The notes beneath the pieces were generated by a model. That model made no database searches, had not been told where the DNA came from, and saw only the letters and a list, made by a program, of their open reading frames with translations. DNA of 12,589 nucleotides from Acidimicrobiia bacterium (lineage in GTDB: Bacteria; Actinomycetota; Acidimicrobiia; Spongiisociales; ZC4RG35): positions 1 to 12,589 of the forward strand of contig WHTL01000090.1 in assembly GCA_009377735.1 (NCBI GenBank), given 5' to 3'. The position numbers and the translations under genes are program-made. Positions 1-7,281 of this stretch are shown here, one piece after another. The stretch's first letter is position 1; every line of letters begins with the position of its first letter.

Positions 1-938
1 CGGTATGCGTCGGCCTGTTCGTCGGCCGATGGCGGCTGCTGGCGATCCTGAAAGAGAAACTCCGTCCGGACCAGTCCAGACCCATGGGCACCTGCCTCGA
101 TCGCCTCGTTTATGGCATCGGGGGTGTTGATGTTGGCTGCGAGGGTGACTCGCCGTCCGTCTTTCGTCTCGGCAGGGAGATCCACCAGTTGCGAAAGTCG
201 CTCCCGCTCCTTCTCCGCCGCCAACCCGCGTGCCTCATACACGGCGAAGGCCTCGGCTCCGGGCGCTACCTCGACCATGCCCTCATCACCATCTACCGCC
301 ACTGTCATCCCGGTCTCCACTTGCTCGGTTATGCCCGTGGCCGCCACCACCGCGGGTATCCCCAGGGTTCGCGCCAGGATGGCGGCGTGTGAGAGTTCCG
401 AACCCCGTGAGCAGACGATTCCCAGAATCCGCTCCCTCGGTATGGAGACCGTCTGGGTGGGGGTCACGTCGGTCGCCACCAGAATCGACGGGTGATCTGG
501 GATCTGGTCCTCCGCCCCGGAGAGGATCCCGACGACCAGTTGCTTGATGTCGGCGATATCGCCGGCACGGGCGGAGAGATAGTCGTCTTCGAGGGCGCTG
601 AGTGCAGCTCCCAACTCGTCGAGAGCGTCAGAGATCGCGGAAGTGGCGGTCCCACCGGCATCGATGTGACCCTCGGCCGACTCCACCAACTCCGGGTCCT
701 GGATGAACATCGACTGCGCCTCGAAGATCTCGACCTGGTCGGCAAGATCGTCCCCGACCGAGGCGGCCAGCGTTTCGAGTCTCGCGACGGCAGAGTCCAG
801 CGCCTCCCGTAGTTGTTGTTTCTCCTGCTCGGGTGTTCCCGCCTCGGTCTTTTCGACGGAAACCTCTTCGATCAGGAACACCGGCCCCACGGCGGTACCT
901 GGTGCTGCCGCTCGACCCAAGATCTGTGATGTCACCAT
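1..938 (-). CDS. ptsI: Phosphoenolpyruvate-protein phosphotransferase (enzyme I), 3' part outside window
   Basis: Enzyme I takes phosphate from phosphoenolpyruvate onto a histidine and passes it to HPr, in the cytoplasm. Reading from the ATG at 938, about 312 codons are present of a family usually near 570; the rest lies beyond base 1. Seen in order: N-terminus MVTSQILGRAAAPGTAVGP, the typical start of enzyme I; a helical HPr-binding region; the phosphohistidine domain with GSELSHAAILARTLGIPAVV, where His184 matches the catalytic histidine (His189 in E. coli); and the start of the PEP-binding barrel, with ANINTPDAINEAIEAG and GLVRTEFLF (Arg291). The start lies 10 nt after the stop of the upstream aminotransferase gene, so the two are probably cotranscribed. 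There is no strong ribosome site, so translational coupling is likely. No HPr or sugar-specific component is visible. The role could be sugar uptake, DhaM-type dihydroxyacetone phosphorylation or regulation; the window cannot decide. Confidence 0.95.
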   Translation of the reverse strand, partial: MVTSQILGRAAAPGTAVGPVFLIEEVSVEKTEAGTPEQEKQQLREALDSAVARLETLAASVGDDLADQVEIFEAQSMFIQDPELVESAEGHIDAGGTATSAISDALDELGAALSALEDDYLSARAGDIADIKQLVVGILSGAEDQIPDHPSILVATDVTPTQTVSIPRERILGIVCSRGSELSHAAILARTLGIPAVVAATGITEQVETGMTVAVDGDEGMVEVAPGAEAFAVYEARGLAAEKERERLSQLVDLPAETKDGRRVTLAANINTPDAINEAIEAGAHGSGLVRTEFLFQDRQQPPSADEQADAY

Positions 939-948
939 GGCCGCAACT

Positions 949-2160
949 CTAGGGTTTGATCCTCTCCAGCACCGTGTTGAGACGCGTGATCTCGTCCTCG
1001 GTGTTGAGGTGGGTGATGCCGATCCTCACCAGACCTCCCGTGTCGAGATAGCCGAGACGACGTATCGGCTCGACCGCGTAATTGTGGCCCGCCCACACGA
1101 AGATGCCGACGTCGGCGAGCATGCGAGCGACCACGTCGGGTGCCACATCCTGCACCGAAACGGCGAAGGTGCTCACCCTTCCATCCATCGTGGGTGGCCC
1201 GATTATCGCGACATTGTCGGGCAGCGTGTCCAGGAATAGCTGTCCTAGCATGTCCTCGCGGTCCCTGATCCAGTCGTAACCCGTGGTGAGGCGTTCTCGT
1301 CTAGTCCCATCGGGGTCACCCAGGGATGCAAGATGATCAATGGAGGCCGAAAAACCGGCGAGAAGCGGAAACGGCAATGACCCCGTCTCGAACCTCCCGG
1401 GAACTTCCGTTGGAGCCGGGCGCACCTTGACCGCCTCTATCTCTTCTAACCACTCTGGGTTTCCTCGCATTACACCCAGATGGGGTCCGTGGAACTTATA
1501 TGCCGACGAGATGATGGCATCTGCGCCCAGCGACGTAGCCACCGGCCGAACGTGCGGAGCCCGATGGACGGCGTCGACATAGACTCGGGCGCCATCGGCG
1601 TGCGCCGCAGCCACGACGGCGGGGACGTCCACCATCGTTCCGAACGTGTTGGAACAACCTGTGACCGCCACGAGTCGCACAGATTCGTCGAGGACACCCT
1701 CCAGTGAGGAATGGTCGAGAGTGGCGTCCTCGTGGATCTCCACAAACCTCACCTCGACGTCTCTCTCCTGGGCGGCCCGCACCCAGGGTGTGACGTTGGC
1801 ATCGTGATCCAGACCGGAGACGACGATGGCGTCCCCTTTTTTCCAAGTAGCCGAGACGGCCCTGGAGAAGGCGAAGGTGATGGTGGTCATGTTCGCCCCA
1901 AACACGATCTCATCCGGTTGGGCATCAAAGAAGTCGGCCCCGGCCTCGCGGGCATCAGCGACCACCCGATCCGAGTCCCTTGAGGCATCGAAACCGCCAC
2001 CGACATTGGACACCGACTCCACCATGGCGTTGGCCACGGCATCGATCACCGATTGGGGAACCTGGGTCCCGGCCGGCCCATCCAGATACAGAGCACGGTG
2101 ATCGCCAACCATCCGCTCCAAGGCGGGAAAACGCTTCCGAAGTTCCATCGCATCGACCAT
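949..2160 (-). CDS. Cysteine desulfurase-like class V aminotransferase (VC1184/TIGR01976-type)
   Basis: PLP-dependent fold-type I enzyme of the SufS/CsdA-like class V aminotransferase group; the closest subgroup by motif is the VC1184 family, whose physiological substrate is not firmly known. Seen, from the chosen start: FPALERM and YLDGPAGTQVPQ at the N-terminus; FGANMTTITFAFSRA; LDHDANVTPW, with the His-Asp characteristic of this subgroup; VYVDAVHRAPH, with the PLP-pairing Asp; SSAYKFHGPHLGVM, with the Schiff-base Lys222; a C-terminal small domain ending VRIGITHLNTEDEI. The chosen ATG at 2160 gives 403 aa. The frame stays open to an ATG at 2247, but those 29 extra residues are encoded through a 50-bp intergenic repeat and are not expected in the family. 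A second ATG at 2148 is also possible. A TANNNT box (TACGCT, 2167-2172) lies 6 nt before the 2160 ATG, which suits a leaderless transcript. ptsI follows 10 nt downstream. Confidence 0.9.
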   Translation of the reverse strand: MVDAMELRKRFPALERMVGDHRALYLDGPAGTQVPQSVIDAVANAMVESVSNVGGGFDASRDSDRVVADAREAGADFFDAQPDEIVFGANMTTITFAFSRAVSATWKKGDAIVVSGLDHDANVTPWVRAAQERDVEVRFVEIHEDATLDHSSLEGVLDESVRLVAVTGCSNTFGTMVDVPAVVAAAHADGARVYVDAVHRAPHVRPVATSLGADAIISSAYKFHGPHLGVMRGNPEWLEEIEAVKVRPAPTEVPGRFETGSLPFPLLAGFSASIDHLASLGDPDGTRRERLTTGYDWIRDREDMLGQLFLDTLPDNVAIIGPPTMDGRVSTFAVSVQDVAPDVVARMLADVGIFVWAGHNYAVEPIRRLGYLDTGGLVRIGITHLNTEDEITRLNTVLERIKP

Positions 2161-2166
2161 CCCGCC

Positions 2167-2172
2167 AGCGTA
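2167..2172 (-). promoter_or_regulatory. Possible leaderless -10 box of the aminotransferase gene
   Basis: On the minus strand TACGCT is followed by six bases (GGCGGG) and then the ATG at 2160. TANNNT 6-8 nt before a start codon is the usual arrangement of leaderless actinobacterial transcripts. No convincing -35 box is seen; that position would fall inside repeat copy 1. GGCGGG directly against the ATG is too close to be a normal ribosome site. Confidence 0.35.
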
Positions 2173-2177
2173 GAGCG

Positions 2178-2227
2178 CCGAAGTTTGGGCTGGAGACGTC
2201 GCTGAGCGAACGTGGGAACCCTGGGTT
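2178..2227 (-). repeat. 50-bp intergenic repeat, copy 1
   Basis: The element is oriented here as read on the minus strand: it begins AACCCAGGGTT and ends with CTTCGG 17 nt before the aminotransferase ATG at 2160. It matches copy 2 (2249-2298) at 46 of 50 positions by direct comparison, and copy 3 (10613-10662) at 39 of 50. Read on the minus strand, its middle can fold as ACGT, a one-base bulge and CGC, a TCA loop, then GCG and ACGT. It lies in non-coding DNA unless the aminotransferase starts at 2247, which I doubt. Confidence 0.85.
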
Positions 2228-2248
2228 AGAGCTCGTGGTGCGGGCATG

Positions 2249-2298
2249 CCGAACTTTGGGCTGGAGACGTCGCTGGGCGGGCGTGGGAACCCTGGGTT
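2249..2298 (-). repeat. 50-bp intergenic repeat, copy 2 (tandem with copy 1)
   Basis: This is a direct repeat of copy 1, offset by 71 bp with 21 bp between the copies. Read on the minus strand it starts 15 nt after the phosphatase stop codon. Its outer end, with one flanking base, is the perfect odd palindrome GAACCC-A-GGGTTC. Differences from copy 1 are one base near the CCGAA end and three A/G changes in the middle. The whole 152-bp gap between the phosphatase and aminotransferase genes (2161-2313) is mostly these two copies. Confidence 0.85.
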
Positions 2299-2313
2299 CG
2301 ACTGGCGTTGGGA

Positions 2314-2799
2314 CTAGGGGAGACGGCCCGACTCTATGGCTTCGATGATTGCCTTGGCAGCCCGCCTGACTGTGACGATGGTGGCTTCGTACTCGGAGTC
2401 GGGGCCACCCCACGGATCGGGTACTTCCATGGCCTCGTCGGAGTGGTCGAAGGAGCGCATTAGGTGGATCTTGGAGGTGGCGGCGCTACCGGCGGCCAGG
2501 CTTTTGAGATGGTGGTGGTTGGACCAGTCCATAGCCAGGATCAGATCGAAGTCCTCGAGGTCGTCGAGGCTCACCTGGCGACCTCTGCCACCGATATCGA
2601 GGCCAGCACTCCTCCCGGCAGCGATCATCGGAGCGTGAGGGGGTTGTCCGACGTGCCAGTCGGCGGTCCCCGCCGACTCGACCTGCACAGCCACACCACG
2701 TCTATGTGCGGCTTCCTTGAGAGCCGCCGCCGCAGCTGGGGAACGACAGATGTTTCCCAGACAGACTGTGAGAATGCGAACCGGGCTTGGTGAGTTCAT
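2314..2799 (-). CDS. Low-molecular-weight protein tyrosine phosphatase
   Basis: Cytoplasmic phosphatase that hydrolyses phosphotyrosine through a cysteinyl-phosphate intermediate. Its 161 aa are normal for the family (about 150-160). The phosphate-binding loop CLGNICRS is at residues 13-20, with nucleophile Cys13 and Arg19. The general acid lies in VPDPWGG (Asp128). A conserved AMDWSNHHHL segment is near residue 90. The start ATG at 2799 gives MNSPSPVRILTV, directly before the catalytic loop as expected. No Shine-Dalgarno sequence precedes it, but TATGGT lies 8 nt upstream, so a leaderless message is plausible. It is first in a minus-strand series with the aminotransferase and ptsI, although the 152-bp repeat-bearing gap downstream may separate transcription units. 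LMW-PTP relatives also include arsenate reductases. Nothing here points to arsenic resistance, and no tyrosine kinase or exopolysaccharide gene is nearby to name a substrate. Confidence 0.93.
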   Translation of the reverse strand: MNSPSPVRILTVCLGNICRSPAAAAALKEAAHRRGVAVQVESAGTADWHVGQPPHAPMIAAGRSAGLDIGGRGRQVSLDDLEDFDLILAMDWSNHHHLKSLAAGSAATSKIHLMRSFDHSDEAMEVPDPWGGPDSEYEATIVTVRRAAKAIIEAIESGRLP

Positions 2800-2807
2800 G
2801 ACGGTGA

Positions 2808-2813
2808 ACCATA
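2808..2813 (-). promoter_or_regulatory. Possible leaderless -10 box of the phosphatase gene
   Basis: Read on the minus strand, TATGGT lies 8 nt before the ATG at 2799, and no ribosome site is present. The spacing is the same as in front of the ATPase gene at 12302. It overlaps the first CCATATCCCG direct repeat, so a protein bound there would affect this promoter. Confidence 0.35.
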
Positions 2814-2851
2814 TCCCGTCCGATCGGCAATCTGCCCGTCCCCATATCCCG
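2809..2851 (+). repeat. Pair of 10-bp direct repeats CCATATCCCG
   Basis: Identical copies lie at 2809-2818 and 2842-2851, 33 bp apart (about three helical turns), within a 112-bp divergent promoter region. A shorter motif CCCGTCC also recurs at 2815-2821 and 2835-2841. The layout suits two binding sites of one regulator on the same DNA face, but no regulator gene is in the window. Confidence 0.4.
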
Positions 2852-2911
2852 GGAGTCTCCTAAACTGGGCATGTCGGCACGAGAGCCCGACCTATAAGGG
2901 AGAGTCCTGCT

Positions 2912-3508
2912 GTGAACACCGATCGAGAGAGGCCAACCATCCCCGTGCCCCTGCCGGATGGTATGGAGATGGGGATCCGCCCGATCGTCGCCACCGACGC
3001 CGATCTGGTCTCGCAGACGTTCTCGGAGATGTCGGACCAGTCCCGCTATCAGCGCTTCTTCTCCCCCGTCGACGAACTCTCGTCGCACGACCTCAAATAT
3101 CTCACGGAGATGGACGGATCCACCCGCTTCGCCTGGGGCGCCCGCATCAACGGTCGCTCCGTCGGTGTCGCCCGTTTCGTCCGTTTCTCGGATGAGCCGC
3201 TCGTGGCGGACGTCGCCATAGGGATAGTCGATGACTTCCACCACCACGGCATCGGGAATGCACTCGTGAGGTGCCTCGGCCCGGTGGCAGATCTAGTGGG
3301 GATAGAGAAGTTCTCCTTCGACGTTCTCCCATCGAACACACCGATGCTCAATCTCCTCCGTTCCATCCAGGTCACGATGGACCATGACGGCCGGATCCAG
3401 CGGGGTCGTGTCAAGGTCAACGATCTTCCACCACCACCGGTCGACCCGGACCTACTCCTCACCATGGTTCAGGAGGTTGTGAGCCCGGTCGTGCGAAAAA
3501 TCCCCTGA
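2912..3508 (+). CDS. GNAT-family N-acetyltransferase
   Basis: Predicted acetyl-CoA-dependent acetyltransferase; acceptor unknown. The 198-aa protein has the N-terminal GNAT part at about residues 20-90 (MGIRPIVATDADLV, then MSDQSRYQRFFSP and FAWGARINGRSVGVARFVR). The acetyl-CoA-binding motif follows at about 98-121 (VADVAIGIVDDFHHHGIGNALVR), where HHHGIG stands in for the usual Q/R-x-x-G-x-G/A. NTPMLNLLRS near 142-151 matches the usual NxxML segment. The general look resembles single-domain relatives of the Pat protein acetyltransferases, but there is no cyclic-nucleotide or CoA-ligase domain. The start is a GTG supported by AAGGGAG 9 nt upstream. It is the first gene of a plus-strand run; the Nudix gene begins 19 nt after its stop. 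The proline-rich tail (LPPPPVDPDLL) is not a recognised feature. Confidence 0.85.
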   Translation: MNTDRERPTIPVPLPDGMEMGIRPIVATDADLVSQTFSEMSDQSRYQRFFSPVDELSSHDLKYLTEMDGSTRFAWGARINGRSVGVARFVRFSDEPLVADVAIGIVDDFHHHGIGNALVRCLGPVADLVGIEKFSFDVLPSNTPMLNLLRSIQVTMDHDGRIQRGRVKVNDLPPPPVDPDLLLTMVQEVVSPVVRKIP

Positions 3509-3527
3509 GCAAGTGCCCTAGGACACC

Positions 3528-4010
3528 ATGCCGCTTCGATCCTCGGGGTTGATGCCGTTCCGTCTAGCCGACGGTCTCGAGGTTCTCATCGCCCATCCCG
3601 GTGGACCGTTCTGGGCCAGAAAGGATGAGGACGCCTGGTCCCTGGTGAAGGGTGTTGGCGACCCTGAGGAAACCGACAAGGAAACCGCCCGACGCGAATT
3701 CACCGAGGAAACCGGGTGGGCAGTAGACGACGATGGTTGGCACCCACTCGGGGAGACCACACTCAAGTCGGGTAAACGGATTGTTGCCTGGGCGGTAGAG
3801 GCCGACTTCGACCCCGATTCCCTCCAGCCCGGCCACTTCGAGATGGAATGGAAAGGGCGGCAGATGACGTTCCCTGAGATAGATCGGGTTGAATGGTTCG
3901 AACCAGACGAGGCCATCCGACGTCTCAACCCCGCCCAGGGTGTGTTCGTGGAGCGCCTCCTCGAGATGTTGACCACCGACACGAAGATCCCGAAGGGGAA
4001 CGATCTTTGA
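3528..4010 (+). CDS. Nudix hydrolase (COG4119-like)
   Basis: Hydrolyses a nucleoside diphosphate linked to another group, using Mg2+ or Mn2+. A complete Nudix box spans residues 42-64: Gly42, Glu48, Arg56-Glu57-Phe58, Glu60-Glu61 and Gly63-Trp64 with canonical spacing. AHPGGPFWARKDEDAWSLVKG before the box, and FEMEW, FPEIDRVEWF and the closing Q-x-x-FVERLL after it, are typical of the COG4119 group of predicted NTP pyrophosphohydrolases. The box opens KGVGDPEE rather than the common KGExxxGE, but the metal-binding glutamates are intact. At 160 aa the length is normal. AGGA lies 5-6 nt before the ATG. It sits 19 nt after the acetyltransferase and 28 nt before msrB. A housecleaning role on damaged nucleotides would suit the msrB neighbour, but the substrate cannot be read from the sequence. 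Confidence 0.9.
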   Translation: MPLRSSGLMPFRLADGLEVLIAHPGGPFWARKDEDAWSLVKGVGDPEETDKETARREFTEETGWAVDDDGWHPLGETTLKSGKRIVAWAVEADFDPDSLQPGHFEMEWKGRQMTFPEIDRVEWFEPDEAIRRLNPAQGVFVERLLEMLTTDTKIPKGNDL

Positions 4011-4038
4011 ATCCACAAAAGGACAGCGGAGGTAACAC

Positions 4039-4440
4039 ATGACCCAATCGAGAGACCTACCTACAACCGACGCGGAGTGGAAGGAAAAGCTTGGTTTGGA
4101 ACGTTTCGAGATCCTCCGACGTGGGGGCACCGAACAGCCCTTCACCGGTGTCTACTGGGACGAGAAGAATCCGGGGACCTACTCTTGCGCCGGGTGTGGT
4201 ACCGAGCTCTTCCGATCCGACACCAAGTACGAATCGGGAACCGGTTGGCCCAGCTTTTGGGAACCGATAGACAAGGATCGGATCGTCGAGGTGGAGGACC
4301 GATCCATGGGAATCGTCCGTGTCGAGGCGAGATGCGCGGTGTGTGATGGCCACTTGGGTCATGTCTTCCCAGATGGCCCCCAACCCACAGGTCTTCGCTA
4401 TTGCCTGAACTCGGCCTCGCTCGATCTAGCGCCCGATTGA
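4039..4440 (+). CDS. msrB: Peptide-methionine (R)-S-oxide reductase
   Basis: Reduces methionine-R-sulfoxide in proteins, repairing oxidative damage in the cytoplasm. The 133-aa single-domain protein carries two CxxC zinc sites, Cys50/Cys53 (CAGC) and Cys99/Cys102 (CAVC), the conserved SGTGWPSF (about 66-73) and DGHLGHVFPDGP (about 103-114), and catalytic Cys122 in RYCLNSASL. The residue where many MsrB proteins have a resolving cysteine is Thr in SGTGWPSF, so regeneration probably uses another cysteine or direct reduction by thioredoxin. The start is clear: GGAGG lies 6 nt before the ATG. The 3' end overlaps the following CHAD ORF if that begins at its most upstream start, TTG 4401. No msrA is in the window. 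Confidence 0.96.
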   Translation: MTQSRDLPTTDAEWKEKLGLERFEILRRGGTEQPFTGVYWDEKNPGTYSCAGCGTELFRSDTKYESGTGWPSFWEPIDKDRIVEVEDRSMGIVRVEARCAVCDGHLGHVFPDGPQPTGLRYCLNSASLDLAPD

Positions 4441-5450
4441 CCTCGGCCCTGGCCCTCGTCCAGTCGCCCGACCTTCCCCTGGTGAGGGATGTCATAGTTG
4501 GTGACCTCGCACTGGTGCCCGATCGACCACTCGGTTGGAGTCTGCAGCGCGCCGCCATCATCCAATTCGACAAGGCGATCAACGCCATCACCGATTCTGA
4601 GATGGCCGTGCCGCAGGGTGTTCACGAGGCGAGGAAGGCGACCAAACGAATCAGGGCCACCCTTCGTTTGGTGAGGTGCGAGATCGGCAAGGAGCTCTAT
4701 CGATATGAGAACCGGGCCGTGCGAGACGCGGCGAGGCTCCTCTCCCCTCTCCGAACGTCACATGTGGCTGTAGAGAGTCTCGACGGCTTGCGGGACCGTT
4801 TCGGGAGCCGCCTCTCCGACTCTGCCTTTGATGATCTGGACGTGCGGCTCCGTCACCGGGAGCAGGCAATTGAGACTGATGCGGTTGCCACTGGGGTAGT
4901 GTCCGATTTCGTCAGGGCTATGCGTTTTGGGAGGGCGCGCTTCGCATCGTGGTCGGTGTCACCCGACGCCGAGTCACCTTACGGCGGACACATCAGGGAC
5001 GACTTCGACGCTCTCGCGCCGGGGCTGGTCCGGACCTACAAGCGAGGACGACGCGGCATGGAGAGGGCCCGAAAGACACCGAGCGTTGCCAACCTCCACG
5101 AGTGGAGAAAGCGTGTCAAGTATCTCCGGCATCAGACGGAGGTGCTGGCACCTCTCTGGCCGGAGGTCGTTGGCGGTCTATCGGTGGCGGTGGATCATCT
5201 CGGTGACCTTCTTGGCCACGACCACGACCTCGCCGATCTTGTTCGGCTGGTCACGGTGCGACCAGAACTTTGTCCCGACGCCTTGGATCGCTCTCTGCTG
5301 AGCGCCCTCGCCCAACAGGAACGCACCGAGGTTCTAGCAGGGGCTTACGTTGCAGGGGAACGCATCTATGCGGAGTCTCCCAATGCATTTGCAGCGAGAC
5401 TCGGCTCCTACTGGGGGTCGCTGATGTCGGCACGGGATCCGGCTCTCTAG
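4401..5450 (+). CDS. CHAD-domain protein
   Basis: CHAD domains are histidine- and arginine-rich helical bundles that bind inorganic polyphosphate; many are fused to a CYTH phosphatase domain. Here CHAD stands alone. Numbered from TTG 4401, the first repeat is near residues 44-120, with VHEARKATKRIRATLRLVR as its core helix. The second is near 205-340, with LHEWRKRVKYLRHQTEVL and LGDLLGHDHDLADL. Many basic side chains line these helices, as expected for polyanion binding. The start is uncertain: the longest reading begins at a TTG inside msrB (40-nt overlap) with only a weak CAGG upstream; GTG 4482 and GTG 4515 are alternatives that leave the domain whole, and the first 40 residues look unlike the domain. 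The exporter genes follow 10 nt after the stop. The function beyond polyphosphate binding is unknown. Confidence 0.87.
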   Translation: MPELGLARSSARLTSALALVQSPDLPLVRDVIVGDLALVPDRPLGWSLQRAAIIQFDKAINAITDSEMAVPQGVHEARKATKRIRATLRLVRCEIGKELYRYENRAVRDAARLLSPLRTSHVAVESLDGLRDRFGSRLSDSAFDDLDVRLRHREQAIETDAVATGVVSDFVRAMRFGRARFASWSVSPDAESPYGGHIRDDFDALAPGLVRTYKRGRRGMERARKTPSVANLHEWRKRVKYLRHQTEVLAPLWPEVVGGLSVAVDHLGDLLGHDHDLADLVRLVTVRPELCPDALDRSLLSALAQQERTEVLAGAYVAGERIYAESPNAFAARLGSYWGSLMSARDPAL

Positions 5451-5460
5451 TGGCCCACAT

Positions 5461-7281
5461 GTGACCACGTCTGACGAGCCTTTAAAGAACGACCGGCGCA
5501 TCCTAAGCCGAGGCCCGGCGCTCATCGCCCGGCAACTTCGACGGGCCGCTCGGCCATTTGCCGAAGGCGGGGTGGGCACCGTTGTCTATGCCGCGGCCAC
5601 CATCGTCAGTTCTTTCGTGGTGGGGTGGGCTACCGACAATGTGCTGATAGAAGCGGTCGAGTCGGGTTCGACATCGAGGGCCACCCTTGGGGTGATGGTG
5701 GTCCTCATCGTGGGCGTTGCCGCCCTCAAGGGCGGTGGTGTCACCCTGCGCCGACTGGGCGCCTACAAGGCTCAGTACCTCCTCCAGGCGCGTGATCGCA
5801 TCGAGGTCACGGACAGATATCTTGAGCTCCCTCTGGTGTGGCATCGTCGTCATCCCACTGGCCAGCTCATCTCCAATGTGAGCTCCGACGTGGAAGCGGC
5901 CTCAATGGTGGCGGCTCCGCTCCCGATGGCATTCGGCGTGGTGGTGATGCTGCTGATTACTGCGATCCTCCTGGTCCTCACCGATGTTTTCCTGGCGATC
6001 ATCGGATTCCTCATGATCCCGGCACTGGCCGTGGCCAATTACGTCTATCAGCGAAAGATGAGGACGGTGGCGGCCACCGCACAGCGGGTCCGCTCCGAGG
6101 TGGCCGAGATTGCCCACGAGTCCTTCGACGCCGCTCTCGTGGTGAAGACGCTCGGCAGGGAGGACGACGAGGTGGGTCGGTTCGGTGAACAGTCAGATCG
6201 GCTCCGCGACCGGATGGTCGAGGTCGGTCGGCTGCGCGCCATGTTCGATCCGGTCATTGAGGCACTTCCCAATCTTTCGATCCTGGCAGTCCTTTTCGTG
6301 GGCGCCGCTCGGGTGGAGGATGGACTTCTAACCGCGGGATCCTTGGTCACGTTCGCCTATCTATTCCGTTTGGTTGCCTTTCCGATGCGCGTCTTCGGAT
6401 GGCTCCTGGGCCAGTTGCCCCGAAGTGTGGTGGGTCTCGACCGCATCGAGGCGGTGCTGGGGGCTGACACCAGCTTCGGGTATGGCGATAGGTCGGCCGA
6501 CGGTATGGGTGGTGCCTCCGCCAATGTCGAGGCGATCCACTATCGCCATCCAGCCGAGTCCCGTTTCGACCTGATGGATGGTGAGTCCGAGGTCGAGAGC
6601 GGACGTGGGATATCGGGTATCGATCTCGATCTCGAGCCGGGGCGGACCGTGGCGATCGTTGGTCCCACCGGTTCGGGGAAGTCCACGATCGCCCACCTTC
6701 TGGTGAGGCTCTTCGACCCCGACATGGGCGAGATCACCCTCGATGGGAGGCTCCTCACCGATGTGGAACGAGAGAGTCTCGCCCGGGCAGCCGTTCTCGT
6801 GTTCCAGGAACCGTTTCTGTTCGACGACACGGTGAGGGCAAACATCACCCTCGGTGACGACTTCTCCGACGACGAGATACTCGCGGCCGCCAAAATCGCC
6901 CAGGCCGATGGCTTCATCTCCGAGTTGGCAGAGGGCTATGACTCGCCGGTCGGTGAGCGGGGCTCGTCCCTGTCGGGGGGCCAGCGCCAGAGGATCGCAC
7001 TGGCGCGCGCCCTGGTGCGGCGACCGCGACTTCTCGTTCTCGACGACGCCACCTCTGCCGTAGATCCCGCGGTCGAGGCTGCCATCCTCGATGGTCTGAG
7101 ACAGCTGGAGACGACAGTGGTGATCGTCGCCTATCGTCGTTCTTCGATCGTCCTCGCCGACGAGGTGATCTTCGTGGAGGATGGCCGGGTTTCGGGGCGG
7201 GGATCCCACAAGGTCCTCTACGATCGGTTGGGGGCGTATCGCGAGCTCATCGATGCATATGAGCAGGAGGCCGAGGAGTGA
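5461..7281 (+). CDS. ABC exporter half-transporter with degenerate ATP site (heterodimer subunit 1)
   Basis: Inner-membrane type IV (MsbA-like) exporter subunit: transmembrane domain followed by a nucleotide-binding domain (606 aa). Hydrophobic segments lie near 38-58, 76-95, 155-195 (two helices) and 275-335. In the ATPase domain: Walker A GPTGSGKST (Lys407), Q-loop Gln449, signature LSGGQ (504-508), Walker B LLVLDD (Asp528). The catalytic Glu position is Asp529, and the switch-histidine position is Tyr558 (IVAYRRSS). Its own Walker sites are therefore degenerate while its signature is intact, the known pattern of the degenerate member of heterodimeric exporters such as TM287/288. The start is the only GTG available after an upstream in-frame TGA; no ribosome site is seen, so coupling to the CHAD stop 10 nt upstream is likely. 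It overlaps subunit 2 by 4 nt. Substrate unknown; drugs, lipids and peptides are all possible. Confidence 0.94.
   Translation: MTTSDEPLKNDRRILSRGPALIARQLRRAARPFAEGGVGTVVYAAATIVSSFVVGWATDNVLIEAVESGSTSRATLGVMVVLIVGVAALKGGGVTLRRLGAYKAQYLLQARDRIEVTDRYLELPLVWHRRHPTGQLISNVSSDVEAASMVAAPLPMAFGVVVMLLITAILLVLTDVFLAIIGFLMIPALAVANYVYQRKMRTVAATAQRVRSEVAEIAHESFDAALVVKTLGREDDEVGRFGEQSDRLRDRMVEVGRLRAMFDPVIEALPNLSILAVLFVGAARVEDGLLTAGSLVTFAYLFRLVAFPMRVFGWLLGQLPRSVVGLDRIEAVLGADTSFGYGDRSADGMGGASANVEAIHYRHPAESRFDLMDGESEVESGRGISGIDLDLEPGRTVAIVGPTGSGKSTIAHLLVRLFDPDMGEITLDGRLLTDVERESLARAAVLVFQEPFLFDDTVRANITLGDDFSDDEILAAAKIAQADGFISELAEGYDSPVGERGSSLSGGQRQRIALARALVRRPRLLVLDDATSAVDPAVEAAILDGLRQLETTVVIVAYRRSSIVLADEVIFVEDGRVSGRGSHKVLYDRLGAYRELIDAYEQEAEE

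Larger units (their letters stand above)
2800..2911. promoter_or_regulatory. Divergent promoter region between the phosphatase and acetyltransferase genes
   Basis: This 112-bp gap separates the minus-strand and plus-strand transcription units, so it should hold both promoters. On the plus side the GTG at 2912 is preceded by AAGGGAG (2896-2902), a good ribosome site. TAAACT at 2861-2866 is a possible -10 box, without a clear -35. A weak hairpin (GTCGG 2873-2877 with CCGAC 2887-2891) would fall in the acetyltransferase leader. Direct repeats are listed separately. Confidence 0.5.

Noticed and set aside
360..376. CCCCAGGGTTCG inside ptsI as a fourth copy of the 50-bp element
   Set aside because: Only about ten bases match one end; the rest is coding for the conserved phosphohistidine domain.
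2178..2298. CRISPR array or attachment site for the tandem repeats
   Set aside because: There are only two adjacent copies, with 21 bp between them, no cas genes or integrase, and the third copy is isolated and inverted.
2314..2799. Arsenate reductase instead of tyrosine phosphatase
   Set aside because: The CLGNICRS loop and DPW general acid fit the tyrosine phosphatase branch, and no arsenic gene is nearby.
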